From Lumbricus rubellus (Eukaryota > Annelida > Clitellata > Crassiclitellata > Lumbricidae), in NCBI GenBank assembly GCA_945859605.1, contig OX243812.1:1691501-1755500 (forward strand): 64,000 nucleotides of DNA. The letters run 5' to 3'. Below the pieces are notes generated by a model. The model did no database searches. It was given only the letters and a program-made list of their open reading frames with translations, and was not told the DNA's origin. Numbering within the stretch: the stretch's first letter is position 1; each line of letters begins with the position of its first letter. Shown piece after piece: positions 54,767-64,000 of the stretch. Made by a program: the position numbers and the translations under genes.

Positions 54767-55885
54767 TGTAGCGGACCAGGGGTTGGGCGAAAACACCAGG
54801 AGCCGAGTACCAACCCCAGTCGTCAAGGTACCCTCAGTCAGTCCGCGCAGTACGGCCTTGGCTGTAGACCAAGGACTAGCCGGCTAGGCTTAAACACGTT
54901 TATTGAAGAAACCACGATGATCATGTAGAGTTCACAGCACAAGTAATTTATTGCGTCACAATCGCTATAGCACTTCGAGAACGAACTGTTTGTGTCAATT
55001 TCTACAACGCTGGAATCAGAGTTCGTGCGCCGATGCAACAGTTTATGTAGCGCCAGAGTTCGTGCGTCGATGCAGCAGTTTATGTAGCGCCAGAGTTCGT
55101 GCGTCGTTGCGGCAGTTTATGTAGCGCCAGAGTGAATGCGAAGCGTTCAGGAGTCGATTCGGCGTCGTCGAGCACAGCAGGCAATAGAGCCTGCGTGAAT
55201 GGTCGGAGCAGATTCGCGGTGGTCAGGATTCGAACCGGCGTCGTCAGGTTCCAGTGACTTCTGTAGCGCCAGTACAACGGACTCAGTAGCAAGTGAGTTT
55301 CGTCGTCGGAAGTGATCCCAGCAGGCAAGTCGGAACAGATCCGCGGTGGTCAGGATTCGAACCGGCGTCGTCAAGCAGGACGGACCGTCGTCTCTGCCTC
55401 TGCAGCACCCGGAGTAGAACCGTCGTCGTAGCAGCTTCGTCCGTCAGCTAGGTTGCGGTAGTCGGAAACCGCAACCCCAGTCACGTGGAGGAGCACCTGA
55501 AGAGGCCGATGTTCAAGCTCAAGGCTGGTATTCAGGATTTTACCTCTCTCCACAACAGTATCACTCAACAAGCGTTTTACCGCTCATCAAGCCAGATCAT
55601 CAGCCAGCTACTACGCGTTTTACCGCGTTCTTCACCAGGCCATTCGTCTGCCTCGAAGCACGGGAAGAACCTTTCTTATATAGGCTCAAGGCTAGGCCAA
55701 GCGATGCATGCTAGCCAGTAGGTGGGCGTATGCTGAGCGCACAATGGAAAATTCCACACATGCACGTATGCTGAGCTAGCAGACAGACAGACAGAGACAA
55801 GCGGACGGACAGGCAAACAAGCAGCGACACAGCAGCAGCGGCAGCAGCAGCAAGCAAGCAAGCACACCATAGCAATATTTCAACA
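54767..55885 (-). repeat. 5' LTR of the gypsy element at 46511
   Basis: 1119 bp, the same length as and apparently identical to 46511-47629. The target duplication GTAA follows at 55886-55889. Confidence 0.95.
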
Positions 55886-57549
55886 GTAAGAATAGAGATG
55901 GACTTGAAATTTACACTTAACGCGATGTCCATTGAAACTAATTATAGCCTTTTCTATTAAATCGTTATTACCAAGTCTCAACGAAGACAGTACACGGATA
56001 TAAAGAAGAAAAAGATGAGGACACGTGCAGAACTCAAAGGGTGCTTCACCGCCTAAAATAATACGTTTGCATAGCCAGATCAATCCAAGAACTTCTTGTA
56101 AAGTTTCGTCAAACAAGGACATCAATTCAGGGCAGAATATCATTGGAAAGAGCTCCGTGTTGAAGGCGTTATGGGCCAAATTGTGCTTCTGCCCCACTAT
56201 TTCAATGCATATGTCATAATTTCCAGAACTTTATGTAGTAGAAGTTGCATAAGTAGGCTGAAGAGATCAGGTGGGTTGGATTGAGCCATTTATTGTCAAA
56301 TAGATCGCTATCCTCATTCCAATGAACATTCTTTGAGATTCCGGAATAAGGACATCGTTCTTTCGTACAACTGGTCACCAGGGATAAGTCCCACTTATTT
56401 ACTCCATTCGTCGGTGTCAAAAATTTAGCATTCTCCAAAGATTCATACACAGCCTTTATGGTGTTTATTGAAATACGATTGGTCAGCTTCAAATGTTTCA
56501 CTTCGGAATTGCTACTCACTGTCTCTGGACGTGTAATGTCTTTCCAAAAGTGATGTTCTGCAGCTGCGTAGTAAGAATCTCCCGGTGTCTTTGCCAGTTG
56601 CATGTTATAGATACCGTTGATGAAGCCACCCAACTCTTCGTCAAGCAGTTGTTGGACTGCGTCAAGCTTCGGGCGATGAGGCAGAAATGGAAAACCATAT
56701 CTTTCCATAAACAAATAAATGTAGAGCGCCATTTTCGCAGGAAAAGACAAAGAAAAACGGCATTCTTGACAATGCTTTGGAGGCAGCATTGACCTCACAA
56801 TTTCTCTCCTCTTGTCGGTGTTAAGCATCATTATCGCAAATCTCATACGGAAAAGATCGTATTCGCTGAAGTTGCCTTCCATGATATTGCAATCACGCAG
56901 AAAGTAGTTCGGAAAGTTTCTATCGGCAAAGCGTTGTCCCAGCTGTGTCAACAGCTCGCATATGCTTGAAAGTAGGCTACTATCCTCCCAGAATTCAGCT
57001 GGCTTTTCCTCACATGCCCAAAACATCTGCGTCTTCAAATGATAAGTGCAAAGACCAGTCTTATTCTCATCTTTAGATGTATTAATATACTCTTTTATCA
57101 GTCGTAGAACATGGTAAACGTACTTTTGATTATCGGTCCAGCTGGAAATCAACCTCATTTCAGCCTTTGAAAATGAATATCTCCATTGAGCTTGATCATC
57201 ATCGTTATAATTCGGGTGAGACTTACCAACGAGAAAGCATCCATCACTTACGACTTGATCAATTAAATCTTTCGATGGCCAACTCTGAGGACGATGTCGT
57301 GTCTGCCACTCCTGCGCCTCTGTCGGCCAGTAAGGACACTGTACCGCGTACACGTCGTCGAAGGTGAGATCGGACCAACCTACGTCCGATTTAATTGCCG
57401 GACCGTGTGGGTGGTCGTATTCATACGTCTGCATATGTTTCTGATAATCTTCGTTACCAGGAGTTCTTCGATTTTTAAAAGTTGCCTTTCTCAGCCTCAC
57501 GTATCCTGCTGGAAGATCTTGAGGTTCAATCGTAAGTACCTCACCTCTG
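55886..57549 (-). pseudogene. Mab-21/cGAS-like family pseudogene (copy E), main part
   Basis: Homology to copies A and C starts at RGEVLTIEPQ (residue about 64 of copy A). Upstream of 57549 the sequence is unrelated, so the first 63 residues, including the GS and D-x-D active-site motifs, are missing. The rest is well preserved: LTFDDVYAVQCPYWP, WPSKDLIDQVVSDG, WRYSFSKAEMRL, YHLKTQMFWACEE, FPNYFLRDCNI. There is one frameshift near 56230 (after SSAYLCNFYY), and the gene is then split near its C-terminus by the gypsy element. The conserved AG|AGGTGAGG context at the upstream break could be a splice acceptor, so an alternative reading is an exon boundary; I favour truncation. Confidence 0.88.
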
Positions 57550-59012
57550 TTTACTATTAATATTTGTCTGATTTTGCAAAGTATTAGTTTGTGCGATAAT
57601 CTGACGTTTCCCAACTTGGGAATCCCAAGATGTAGGGCCTAGGGCCTACCTAGATTGCTGTTGTCCAAATGTCTTATAACGCACACAGACCTACATGTAT
57701 GCCACCAATGTAGACTAAGACATGAGGTAGCCTAGTTGAGAGCTATTATACGACGTCTAGACTCTAGACCACACAGGTGCTAATCGAGAGGCAACCGCGT
57801 AAAATAAATGCTAAGCTCGCTATAGCATGAACTTCTTTATAATATCAGTCCTTCGATCAGCATGTGAACGCGAACTCTGGCAAGAGCGTTTTCGTGAAGT
57901 TCAATCTCATCCTCGAAAAAAAAAATAGGACAGCTCCATTGATCTCTTTCCATGACACGAGTGTTGTTAAGCATAGGGCCTACACTATAATTTATTTGAA
58001 TTTGAATGTGTTCCACATGAGTAGACCCTACTCTTAGAACAAGAACACAAGAATCGGGTCAGAGTATTATTACGATATTCTGTACCTTTGCTCGATAACA
58101 GAAGACATTCAAATAATTTTTAATTGCACTTGATTGACTACATTGATAAATATTTTTCTGGTCGATTGGGTGTGTTTTAATTAATCAATTTCAAATTGCA
58201 TCATTATTAATCTTATGCAGTATAGGATAAATTCATATGGACCATACTTTTTGTCTATATGATATTACGCAGACGTCTATGTGCAGATCCAGAGTAAGCC
58301 TGAATAAACTTGTCGCATGCACTTGGTTAATTGGCAGTTAATGGTGTTCGATCATTAGACACCTCAAGCGAGAGCAGCAAGCATTTACAACATCTTTCTG
58401 GCTTCTGAGTCCCTATGTTGCATAGTAACATATGTCAACAACACTGATACAAAAAATCGGCTCCCATAAACACAACAATGCTAAACGATTTAATACATAC
58501 TTCACTGGACTACTTCACTGGACTCTCACAAGCTTCATTTGAAAAGAGAAAACATTTCAAGCATGTAGGCCTCCCTCCTCCATGTCCTCCTTCGTTCTCT
58601 TAACAACGTATCCTCGTGAACTAATCACCATATTAAATAAAACCTTGAAAACCACGCATAGCCTGGGCTTTGACGATAATTATTATTGATACCTTCATAA
58701 CATCTCAAGTCATTGAACTGTTTGCTGATCCACTTTCAGAAGTAATAAACTGATCCTTAAAGAAAGGCACAGTACCATTAGAAATCAAAATGGCTATTGT
58801 ATCAGTAATCTAAAAACAAGACATCAAATCTGAATTATCTAACTACAGGCCCATTATACGGTAGGCCTACTCTTGTTTATTCAGTTTTTACTTAATATTG
58901 TAATATCATCTGGACCTCCATTTGTGCCTCTCACTTAATAAAATTGCAAATTGCACGTAAAAGATATAGGCCTACGAATTATAGCTAAATCTCCTATTAA
59001 TTAACTCTCATA
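57550..59012. other. Intergenic stretch, no gene seen
   Basis: About 1.5 kb of AT-rich sequence. It includes GGGCCTAGGGCCTACCTA near 57636 (octamer-like) and TAGGCCTA near 58861 and 58967. I recognise no ORF or element ends. Confidence 0.45.
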
Positions 59013-59475
59013 CAGCGGCGCCGCCAGGATTTTTTTCTGTACGCACAATACAACTTGCACAAAATAATATGAAGCGAACAGCGATCGATACGAGCTTATA
59101 TTACATGTATGTATGTATGTATGTATGTATGTATGTATGTATGTATGTATGTATGTATGTATGTATGTATGTATGTATGTATGTATGTATGTATGTATGT
59201 ATGTATGTATGTATGTATGTATGTATGTATGTATGTATGTATGTATGTATGTATGTATGTATGTATGTATGTATGTATGTATGTATGTATGTATGTATGT
59301 ATATACCGTATATGCCTACTGGCGATTATGAAGTATCACCAGCGTAAGCTTTTTGCGCCATTTTGGGTATACGCATAGAGGTAATTTTGGATGTTAAAAG
59401 TGGTGACGCTTTTTTAGCCTTTCCGCGCTGTAGCCTACGCACTTGCGTAAGTGCGTACGCCTAACGGCGCCCCTG
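59013..59475. mobile_element. Inverted-repeat element containing a (TATG)n array
   Basis: The left end CAGCGGCGCCGCCAGG and the complement of the right end, CAGGGGCGCCGTTAGG, match at most positions. CAG termini suggest a hAT-like element, but the flanks (CTCTCATA and TGCATGCA) are not a duplication, so the assignment is weak. Most of the interior is the tetranucleotide array at 59105-59300. Confidence 0.5.
59105..59301. repeat. (TATG)n microsatellite, about 49 units
   Basis: A pure ATGT/TATG tract of about 197 bp, preceded by TACATGTA. It gives artefactual MYVCMYVC frames. Confidence 0.97.
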
Positions 59476-59506
59476 TGCATGCATGTTTATATACACATTC
59501 ATTTAC

Positions 59507-59752
59507 ACATACATACATACATACATACATACATACATACATACATACATACATACATACATACATACATACATACATACATACATACATACATACATAC
59601 ATACATACATACATACATACATACATACATACATACATACATACATACATACATACATACATACATACATACATACATACATACATACATACATACATAC
59701 ATACATACATACATACATACATACATACATACATACATACATACATACATGT
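59507..59752. repeat. (ATAC)n microsatellite, about 61 units, inverse of the previous one
   Basis: A pure CATA/ATAC tract of about 245 bp ending in ACATGTATGTG. It is the reverse complement of the array at 59105 and 206 bp away from it, so the two can pair as a stem of about 195 bp. Confidence 0.97.
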
Positions 59753-59759
59753 ATGTGTG

Positions 59760-60202
59760 TAGCATGACATCTTACGTTGCATTTGAACAATGAATAAAGC
59801 GATTGTTGACTGAAAACAAATTGTATAAAATGGCTCCAGCTGCAGCTGTTGTGATTCCAGTCCTTTTTCCTATTTTAAAAATCAAACTTTTTCGCATTGC
59901 AAATGCTTTTGCTTTGAATATTCAAAGATTAAAATGATTACATTAAGTGCTTGTTTCCTGCTTTGGCATCCTTCAGTCCGTGTTCACATTAATTTCTTGT
60001 CACGTATTTGCAAGTTTTAAAAGAATTCTTGGATTGTTTATTCATCTTATAATTAATTTTGCAAACAGAATTCCAACAGACTCGTCAGAATAATCAAAAA
60101 ATTTATGACCACAAAGGTGGAACGAAATAGTGTAAAAAAAGACCTACGTTGATTTGCTTGTTTCACAGAAGCGAAATACCAAAAGGAAGACTTCGAGAGA
60201 AG
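59760..60202. other. Intergenic stretch, possible promoter region of the 60203 exon
   Basis: Non-coding; no element identified with confidence. Confidence 0.35.
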
Positions 60203-60260
60203 ATGGCAAGCCACTTTCTTACAACTTTGATTGTTCTGGTGCTGATTTCAACTGCGATAG
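60203..60260 (+). CDS. Candidate signal-peptide exon of a secreted protein
   Basis: ATG at 60203 opens MASHFLTTLIVLVLISTAI, a clean signal peptide. The sequence then meets GATAG|GTATTA, a weak donor at 60261 that would give a phase-1 intron, typical after signal peptides. About 110 bp later GTGTTTCACAG at 60361-60371 could be an acceptor. Joining there continues in frame for about 19 residues (LPTTTQFSSSVGNHC) before a stop at about 60428. The product would be a secreted peptide of about 39 residues, or the second exon may extend through another donor. Speculative. Confidence 0.35.
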
Positions 60261-60428
60261 GTATTAGGCCTACGCTTCTTGATTGTGTACACAAAATTAT
60301 AAACAGAATCTGATGCCAAAAATTTAATTGAGCTTCAGTATTATTTCAAATTCCTACTGCGTGTTTCACAGAATTGCCGACGACTACTCAGTTTTCCAGC
60401 TCAGTAGGCAACCATTGTAGAATTTGGT

Positions 60429-61815
60429 AGAAGTGTGCTTGAAATTGAAAAGAAACCGCAGTTTAAAATATTCATAGAATCGTTATGTGTGGTCAATTCT
60501 ATTAGAAACTAAATGTACATGTAGATCTGGACCAAACATTTTCTTTTAAATTTTACATAATAATTATGACCTTATTGGTTCTACTAAATTAGGCTGTATC
60601 AAAATCATAATTGCTTGAATTCCTATACAAAATTATTGTTCGGGCGGGGTATGAGATGGCGGAGTTTTTGCTAATCAAAACCTGAAATTAACTTTAGAAA
60701 TCACTCAGAATTAACTGCAAAATATTTCTGAATTATAATAGATTACATAATTTATAAATGAAAGTTATGAATATTACAACAAAACACAATGGAAATTTTT
60801 ATAAAATGGAGTCTTCTTGTATCCACAGCATTAGATTTTTAATATGTTAAGAAAACAAGAAGTTCAAATCACTAAACTCAGAATGGGAGTGTTCTATGCA
60901 ATGCCTGTTTAAAAACCAAAGGCTAAAGTGAGCCAGATAAGAAAGGCTATCTTTTATGGATTCCAAGTGTCAGTGACTTTCTATGTACCAAATAGAAAAA
61001 CCGATAATTTCAAAGGTATTGCAAGATCAATGAATGCACTATTGGATTGACCTTACTTTAAAAAGTGCACCATCAGCCAAACGTTTATATTCATTGCGAA
61101 ACATACAATTTAGTAATAATTATTAGAGGTGGTAAAAGTTTATAAATAGTATATGAAATTATAAATATTGCAAATATTGTCTAAATCTTATCTCAAATTT
61201 TCAATAATCTCTTTCTTGCTCTTTCACCCTTAACGGGCACTGCATGACTTACTTGACTTACTTGACTTGACTTGACTTGTCAAGTCAAGCACCAATTTAG
61301 CCTATAATAGCCTATAGGCCTAATAATAGTTATATGAATGGAATTTGCCAGGGTATTAAATAAATTGAGACTTCTAAACGTGAATACGTGTTACAAAACT
61401 ACTTCTCTGAATCATTATTCCTACAAAATCGATTTCAGCATCCGAATATTTATTTGTTAGTATTATACCCGCATAGCAACTTTTCAGTAAGTTGTCTTTG
61501 TAAAGTGTAAGCTTAAACCAGTCTATACCTTAAAATGAATCGAATGGCAATTAATATGGTAAAAGAAATATTGCATCTAATATTTTTATGATTTTGAAAT
61601 GTGTAGGAAAACAGTATGAAATAAGCCTAAATGGTAACTTAGCATAGCCTAATCGACCATGAAAAAGGCTAAATGGTTAGAGTAGCCTAGCCTACTGCAA
61701 GTAGCATGTATGGTCACTAGAAGAGCCTTTTAGGGCCTATGAAAAGAGTCCTACTGATCATAATCTAAAGGTTCTTTATACGCTTTGAAAACAGTATTAA
61801 TGGCCAATCTAAAGC
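60429..61815. other. Intergenic stretch, no gene seen
   Basis: AT-rich, with a (CTTGA)n run folding on itself at 61253-61290 (CTTGACTTGTCAAGTCAAG). No ORF of note. Confidence 0.45.
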
Positions 61816-61819
61816 TCTG

Positions 61820-62020
61820 GAACAATCACTCTATAATTATGGTGGCATGGACGAATCTTGGAATGCGACCAATAAAGCGCGCCGCCGTGCGCAAGACCCG
61901 CTCCCTACCCGCAACCCGAGAGGCCGGAAAACTAACATAGAGCGCGCTGCAGTAGTCAAGACGAGAGGGCACAAAAGAGTGGATAAGCGTTAAGGCAACA
62001 GTAGAGCGATTCACACCGAT
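61820..62020 (-). mobile_element. Non-LTR retrotransposon RT fragment
   Basis: The minus-strand frame reads VALTLIHSFVPSRLDYCSAL and RVLRTAARFIGRIPRF, the same conserved C-terminal RT region as the fragments at 12048 and 45091. It is a small internal piece. Confidence 0.65.
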
Positions 62021-63621
62021 GAAGCGTATACCAATGGGTCAAGACGGTCGTATCAACGGATTGCTCGAGCACAGACATCCGATGAAGGTCGATTAGTGAA
62101 ATCATTACGAATAATGTCACTTCAATGGGTTACACTGTAGATGACCAGGTGCTGAATAGATGATTGTCGACGGGTAAACAGTGGAATGATACGTATTTCC
62201 TGGGCAGGGATGCAGTCGGATGCTGCATTGACCCTGGATCGTATGGCATCAAGAGCATGAGTAATTTATGATTAGGCTACTTATCCACCGCAGTCCGCAG
62301 GTTCTCACGAGAACACTGACTACGTCACTGCGACATCGCAAACGATTGCCATTCTGGGTTTTCAGCATTCCACGAAAGCCTCCAATGTCTTAGCGGCAGC
62401 GTTTCGAAACTATGCTCCTCAAATAATGTGATAACGCACTTAATAACCCAGATAATCCCCACGTCCTACATGTAGGACAGTTAGTTTTTTGTCTATGCAA
62501 TAATATATAATAACATCTCTGTCAGCTAATTTAATCAGTGCACGCCGATTGTCGTACAGCGACGTAAGTAGGCCAGGTGCAAATTGCCGCGCGGCGTCTG
62601 CACAGGTGATTGTCTGGACAGCACGTGACGTCTAGACGAGCGTACGTTAATTGTACAAGAAGGGAGTGGAAGTGAAGAAGGAGTGTTGCGTGTTGAGAGC
62701 CGTTGAGATAGGCTGTAAGAGTTGTTGTTGAGTTGCGATAGAGTAGACTGATGAAGATAGTAGTCGTGTAGTTGTTATGATAACGCAAGTGTAGTCATTG
62801 TTGTGTTGTTGCTGATCGTTTTACTTTATATCGGATTTTGGAGTATAATAAGAAGAGTTAAACACGTCGTCGTTGTTGGTTAACAAAACAGTGAAAGACT
62901 GTAGATTCTTTAACCTAGCCATTCAGCTAATGAAACAGTTATCTAGGGATAGGCCTACGCTACCACGAACTTATACGAAGAAGCTTCCGAAGAGACTGAA
63001 GGTCACACGTAGAGAAGAAGAGGGAAAAGACTTGTGACAATCTCTGTGTTATATTATACTCTTTTTTACAAGGAAGATGTATTTCCTGTACGTTGTAATG
63101 TTTGTTGTTGACTTTGCTTGCGTTGTCATATCAGAGAAATAAAATTTCAATTCGAAGAAAATCGGAATCTGAGAAATCGTCGATATGCATAGAAAGAGGT
63201 GGGTGTACACTATTACATGTGAAAACTAAAAAGATTATAACTATTTCTAAATTACCTACAGGTATGATCGAAGGTATGCATGAAAATTATTAGTCCTTTG
63301 TTAGTCAATATTACCAGGCTTTGGCATGGATCGTTAGTACACCGTCCTACATGTAGGACACTGGGACTATGTACAACATATTATTTGGAAATTGTTTGTC
63401 ACTTCATCCAATGGTTTTAGGGTCAGGGCTAGTTCCATGAGTTGGTATTAGGGGTTGGTATTAGGGTCATAATGGTCATTTTGAACAGGTGGGTCTGCCT
63501 AATATGCCAAAATATAAATTTTTGTGTTCTTACTGTTGTTATATTTCTGGTAGCCCATATAGTATTGGCTTACAGACTAGTAACACAGTGTATTAGACAT
63601 TTTTTCTTGTATATTTTACAG
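62021..63621. other. Region upstream of the piggyBac-derived ORF
   Basis: No clear gene. The perfect 16-bp palindrome GTCCTACATGTAGGAC appears at 62463-62478 and again at 63344-63359, 881 bp apart. A polypyrimidine stretch and TTTTACAG at 63610-63621 form a good splice acceptor for the ORF that follows. Confidence 0.5.
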
Positions 63622-64000
63622 AACGACAAACTTCATGAAGTGATGGCCATGCTGGAGGATGATCCAGATTCTGTGCCAGCTGCTGGACTAGACATTGTTA
63701 TACTGCCACCCGATAACGCATGTGCAGAAGTAACTGATGAGGATTCGGGAGATGAGGAGACGGTAACCATAAACAACCTGCCTCCAAGTCAGTTGCGTGC
63801 CGTTGCTGAGACGCAACGTCCACCAGATGACGACAGCAGTACTGACAGCGATAATGATGCGCGTCACCTAGCTGCATCCAGTCTTCCTCCAGCAAAAAAG
63901 AAGATGAAGGTCCAATGGTCTATACATGGAGAAAAGGTGATTTAGCGCTTTCTCCGATTACATAAAGGACTTGGAACCCTAAAGATGTCATTGAACTTAG
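63622..64000 (+). pseudogene. piggyBac transposase-derived N-terminal region, cut by the window edge
   Basis: After the acceptor TATTTTACAG the frame reads NDKLHEVMAMLEDDP, DIVILPP, VTDEDSGDEETVTINNLP and SQLRAVAE, the acidic N-terminal signature of piggyBac-derived (PGBD-type) proteins, followed by a basic PPAKKKMK stretch. The conserved TWRKGDL motif then lies in another frame (from about 63912), so there is a 1-nt frameshift, and a TAA follows at about 63961. That points to a relic rather than an active transposase, although a splice at GAAAAG|GTGATT cannot be excluded. The catalytic domain would lie beyond the window. The TTAA-flanked MITEs at 2048, 6572 and 31174 belong to the same superfamily. 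Confidence 0.65.

Larger units (their letters stand above)
46511..55885 (-). mobile_element. Complete Ty3/gypsy LTR retrotransposon inserted in Mab-21 copy E
   Basis: 9375 bp with 1119-bp LTRs (46511-47629 and 54767-55885) that look identical throughout, a 4-bp target duplication GTAA, a polypurine tract, a primer-binding site and an intact 1657-aa Gag-Pol ORF. The polyprotein is followed by about 2 kb of repeat-filled non-coding sequence before the 3' LTR. The coding part is GC-rich compared with its host surroundings. Identical LTRs indicate a very recent insertion. No envelope gene is seen. Confidence 0.95.

Noticed and set aside
46582..55870. Duplicate sets of small ORFs in both 1119-bp LTRs
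   Set aside because: They are exact copies within the two LTRs and carry no recognisable domain.
59069..59793. MYVC/IHTY repeat ORFs
   Set aside because: Tetranucleotide arrays read in every frame; no coding evidence.

Overview
This is a eukaryotic, AT-rich, transposon-dense window, most likely from a marine invertebrate. My best guess is an echinoderm, from the pervasive TAGGCCTA/TAGCCTA words, the mag/SURL-like Ty3/gypsy element and an expanded Mab-21/cGAS-like gene family; this is inference, and no rRNA, mitochondrial or other marker gene is present to prove it. There is no sign of operons, CRISPR or prokaryotic architecture.

Host genes. The core is a same-strand (minus) cluster of five copies of one Mab-21/cGAS-like nucleotidyltransferase family. 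Copy A (4640-6511) and copy C (33169-35043) are intact single-exon ORFs of 623 and 624 aa. Copy B (24813-26767), copy D (38306-39069) and copy E (46426-57549) are pseudogenes. Copy E is split by a complete Ty3/gypsy provirus. Between A and B lies an intact single-exon immunoglobulin-superfamily membrane receptor (13277-14572, minus). Possible first exons of secreted proteins lie at 44461 and 60203, an unrecognised 63-codon first exon lies at 37732-37920 with a decayed second copy near 41000-41290, and the N-terminal part of a piggyBac-transposase-derived ORF lies at the right edge.

Mobile DNA. Two full-length Ty3/gypsy elements with apparently identical LTRs are present. One (17878-22376, 236-bp LTRs, TSD ATGTG) is nested inside a hAT-like element (17796-23448, 8-bp TSD). 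The other (46511-55885, 1119-bp LTRs, TSD GTAA) interrupts Mab-21 copy E. There are further hAT-like MITEs with 8-bp TSDs at 3213, 29060, 38154, 40049 and 43508, TTAA-flanked piggyBac-like MITEs at 2048 and 6572 (plus a decayed one at 31174), tRNA-derived SINEs, 3' fragments of non-LTR retrotransposons, a fold-back element, a 69-bp minisatellite, and very long trinucleotide and tetranucleotide arrays.

Most interesting signal. The octamer TAGGCCTA occurs roughly 35 or more times by eye (about one expected by chance). Aligning pseudogene B with its paralogs shows that three of its octamers are exact 6-bp insertions at a TA dinucleotide, one of which creates an in-frame stop. A 5-bp TAGCC insertion at a TA is seen in a second, unrelated duplicated locus. 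I infer that these words are footprints of a TA-targeting mobile process (Tc1/mariner-like excision is one candidate), and that this process has been a pervasive mutagen in this genome.
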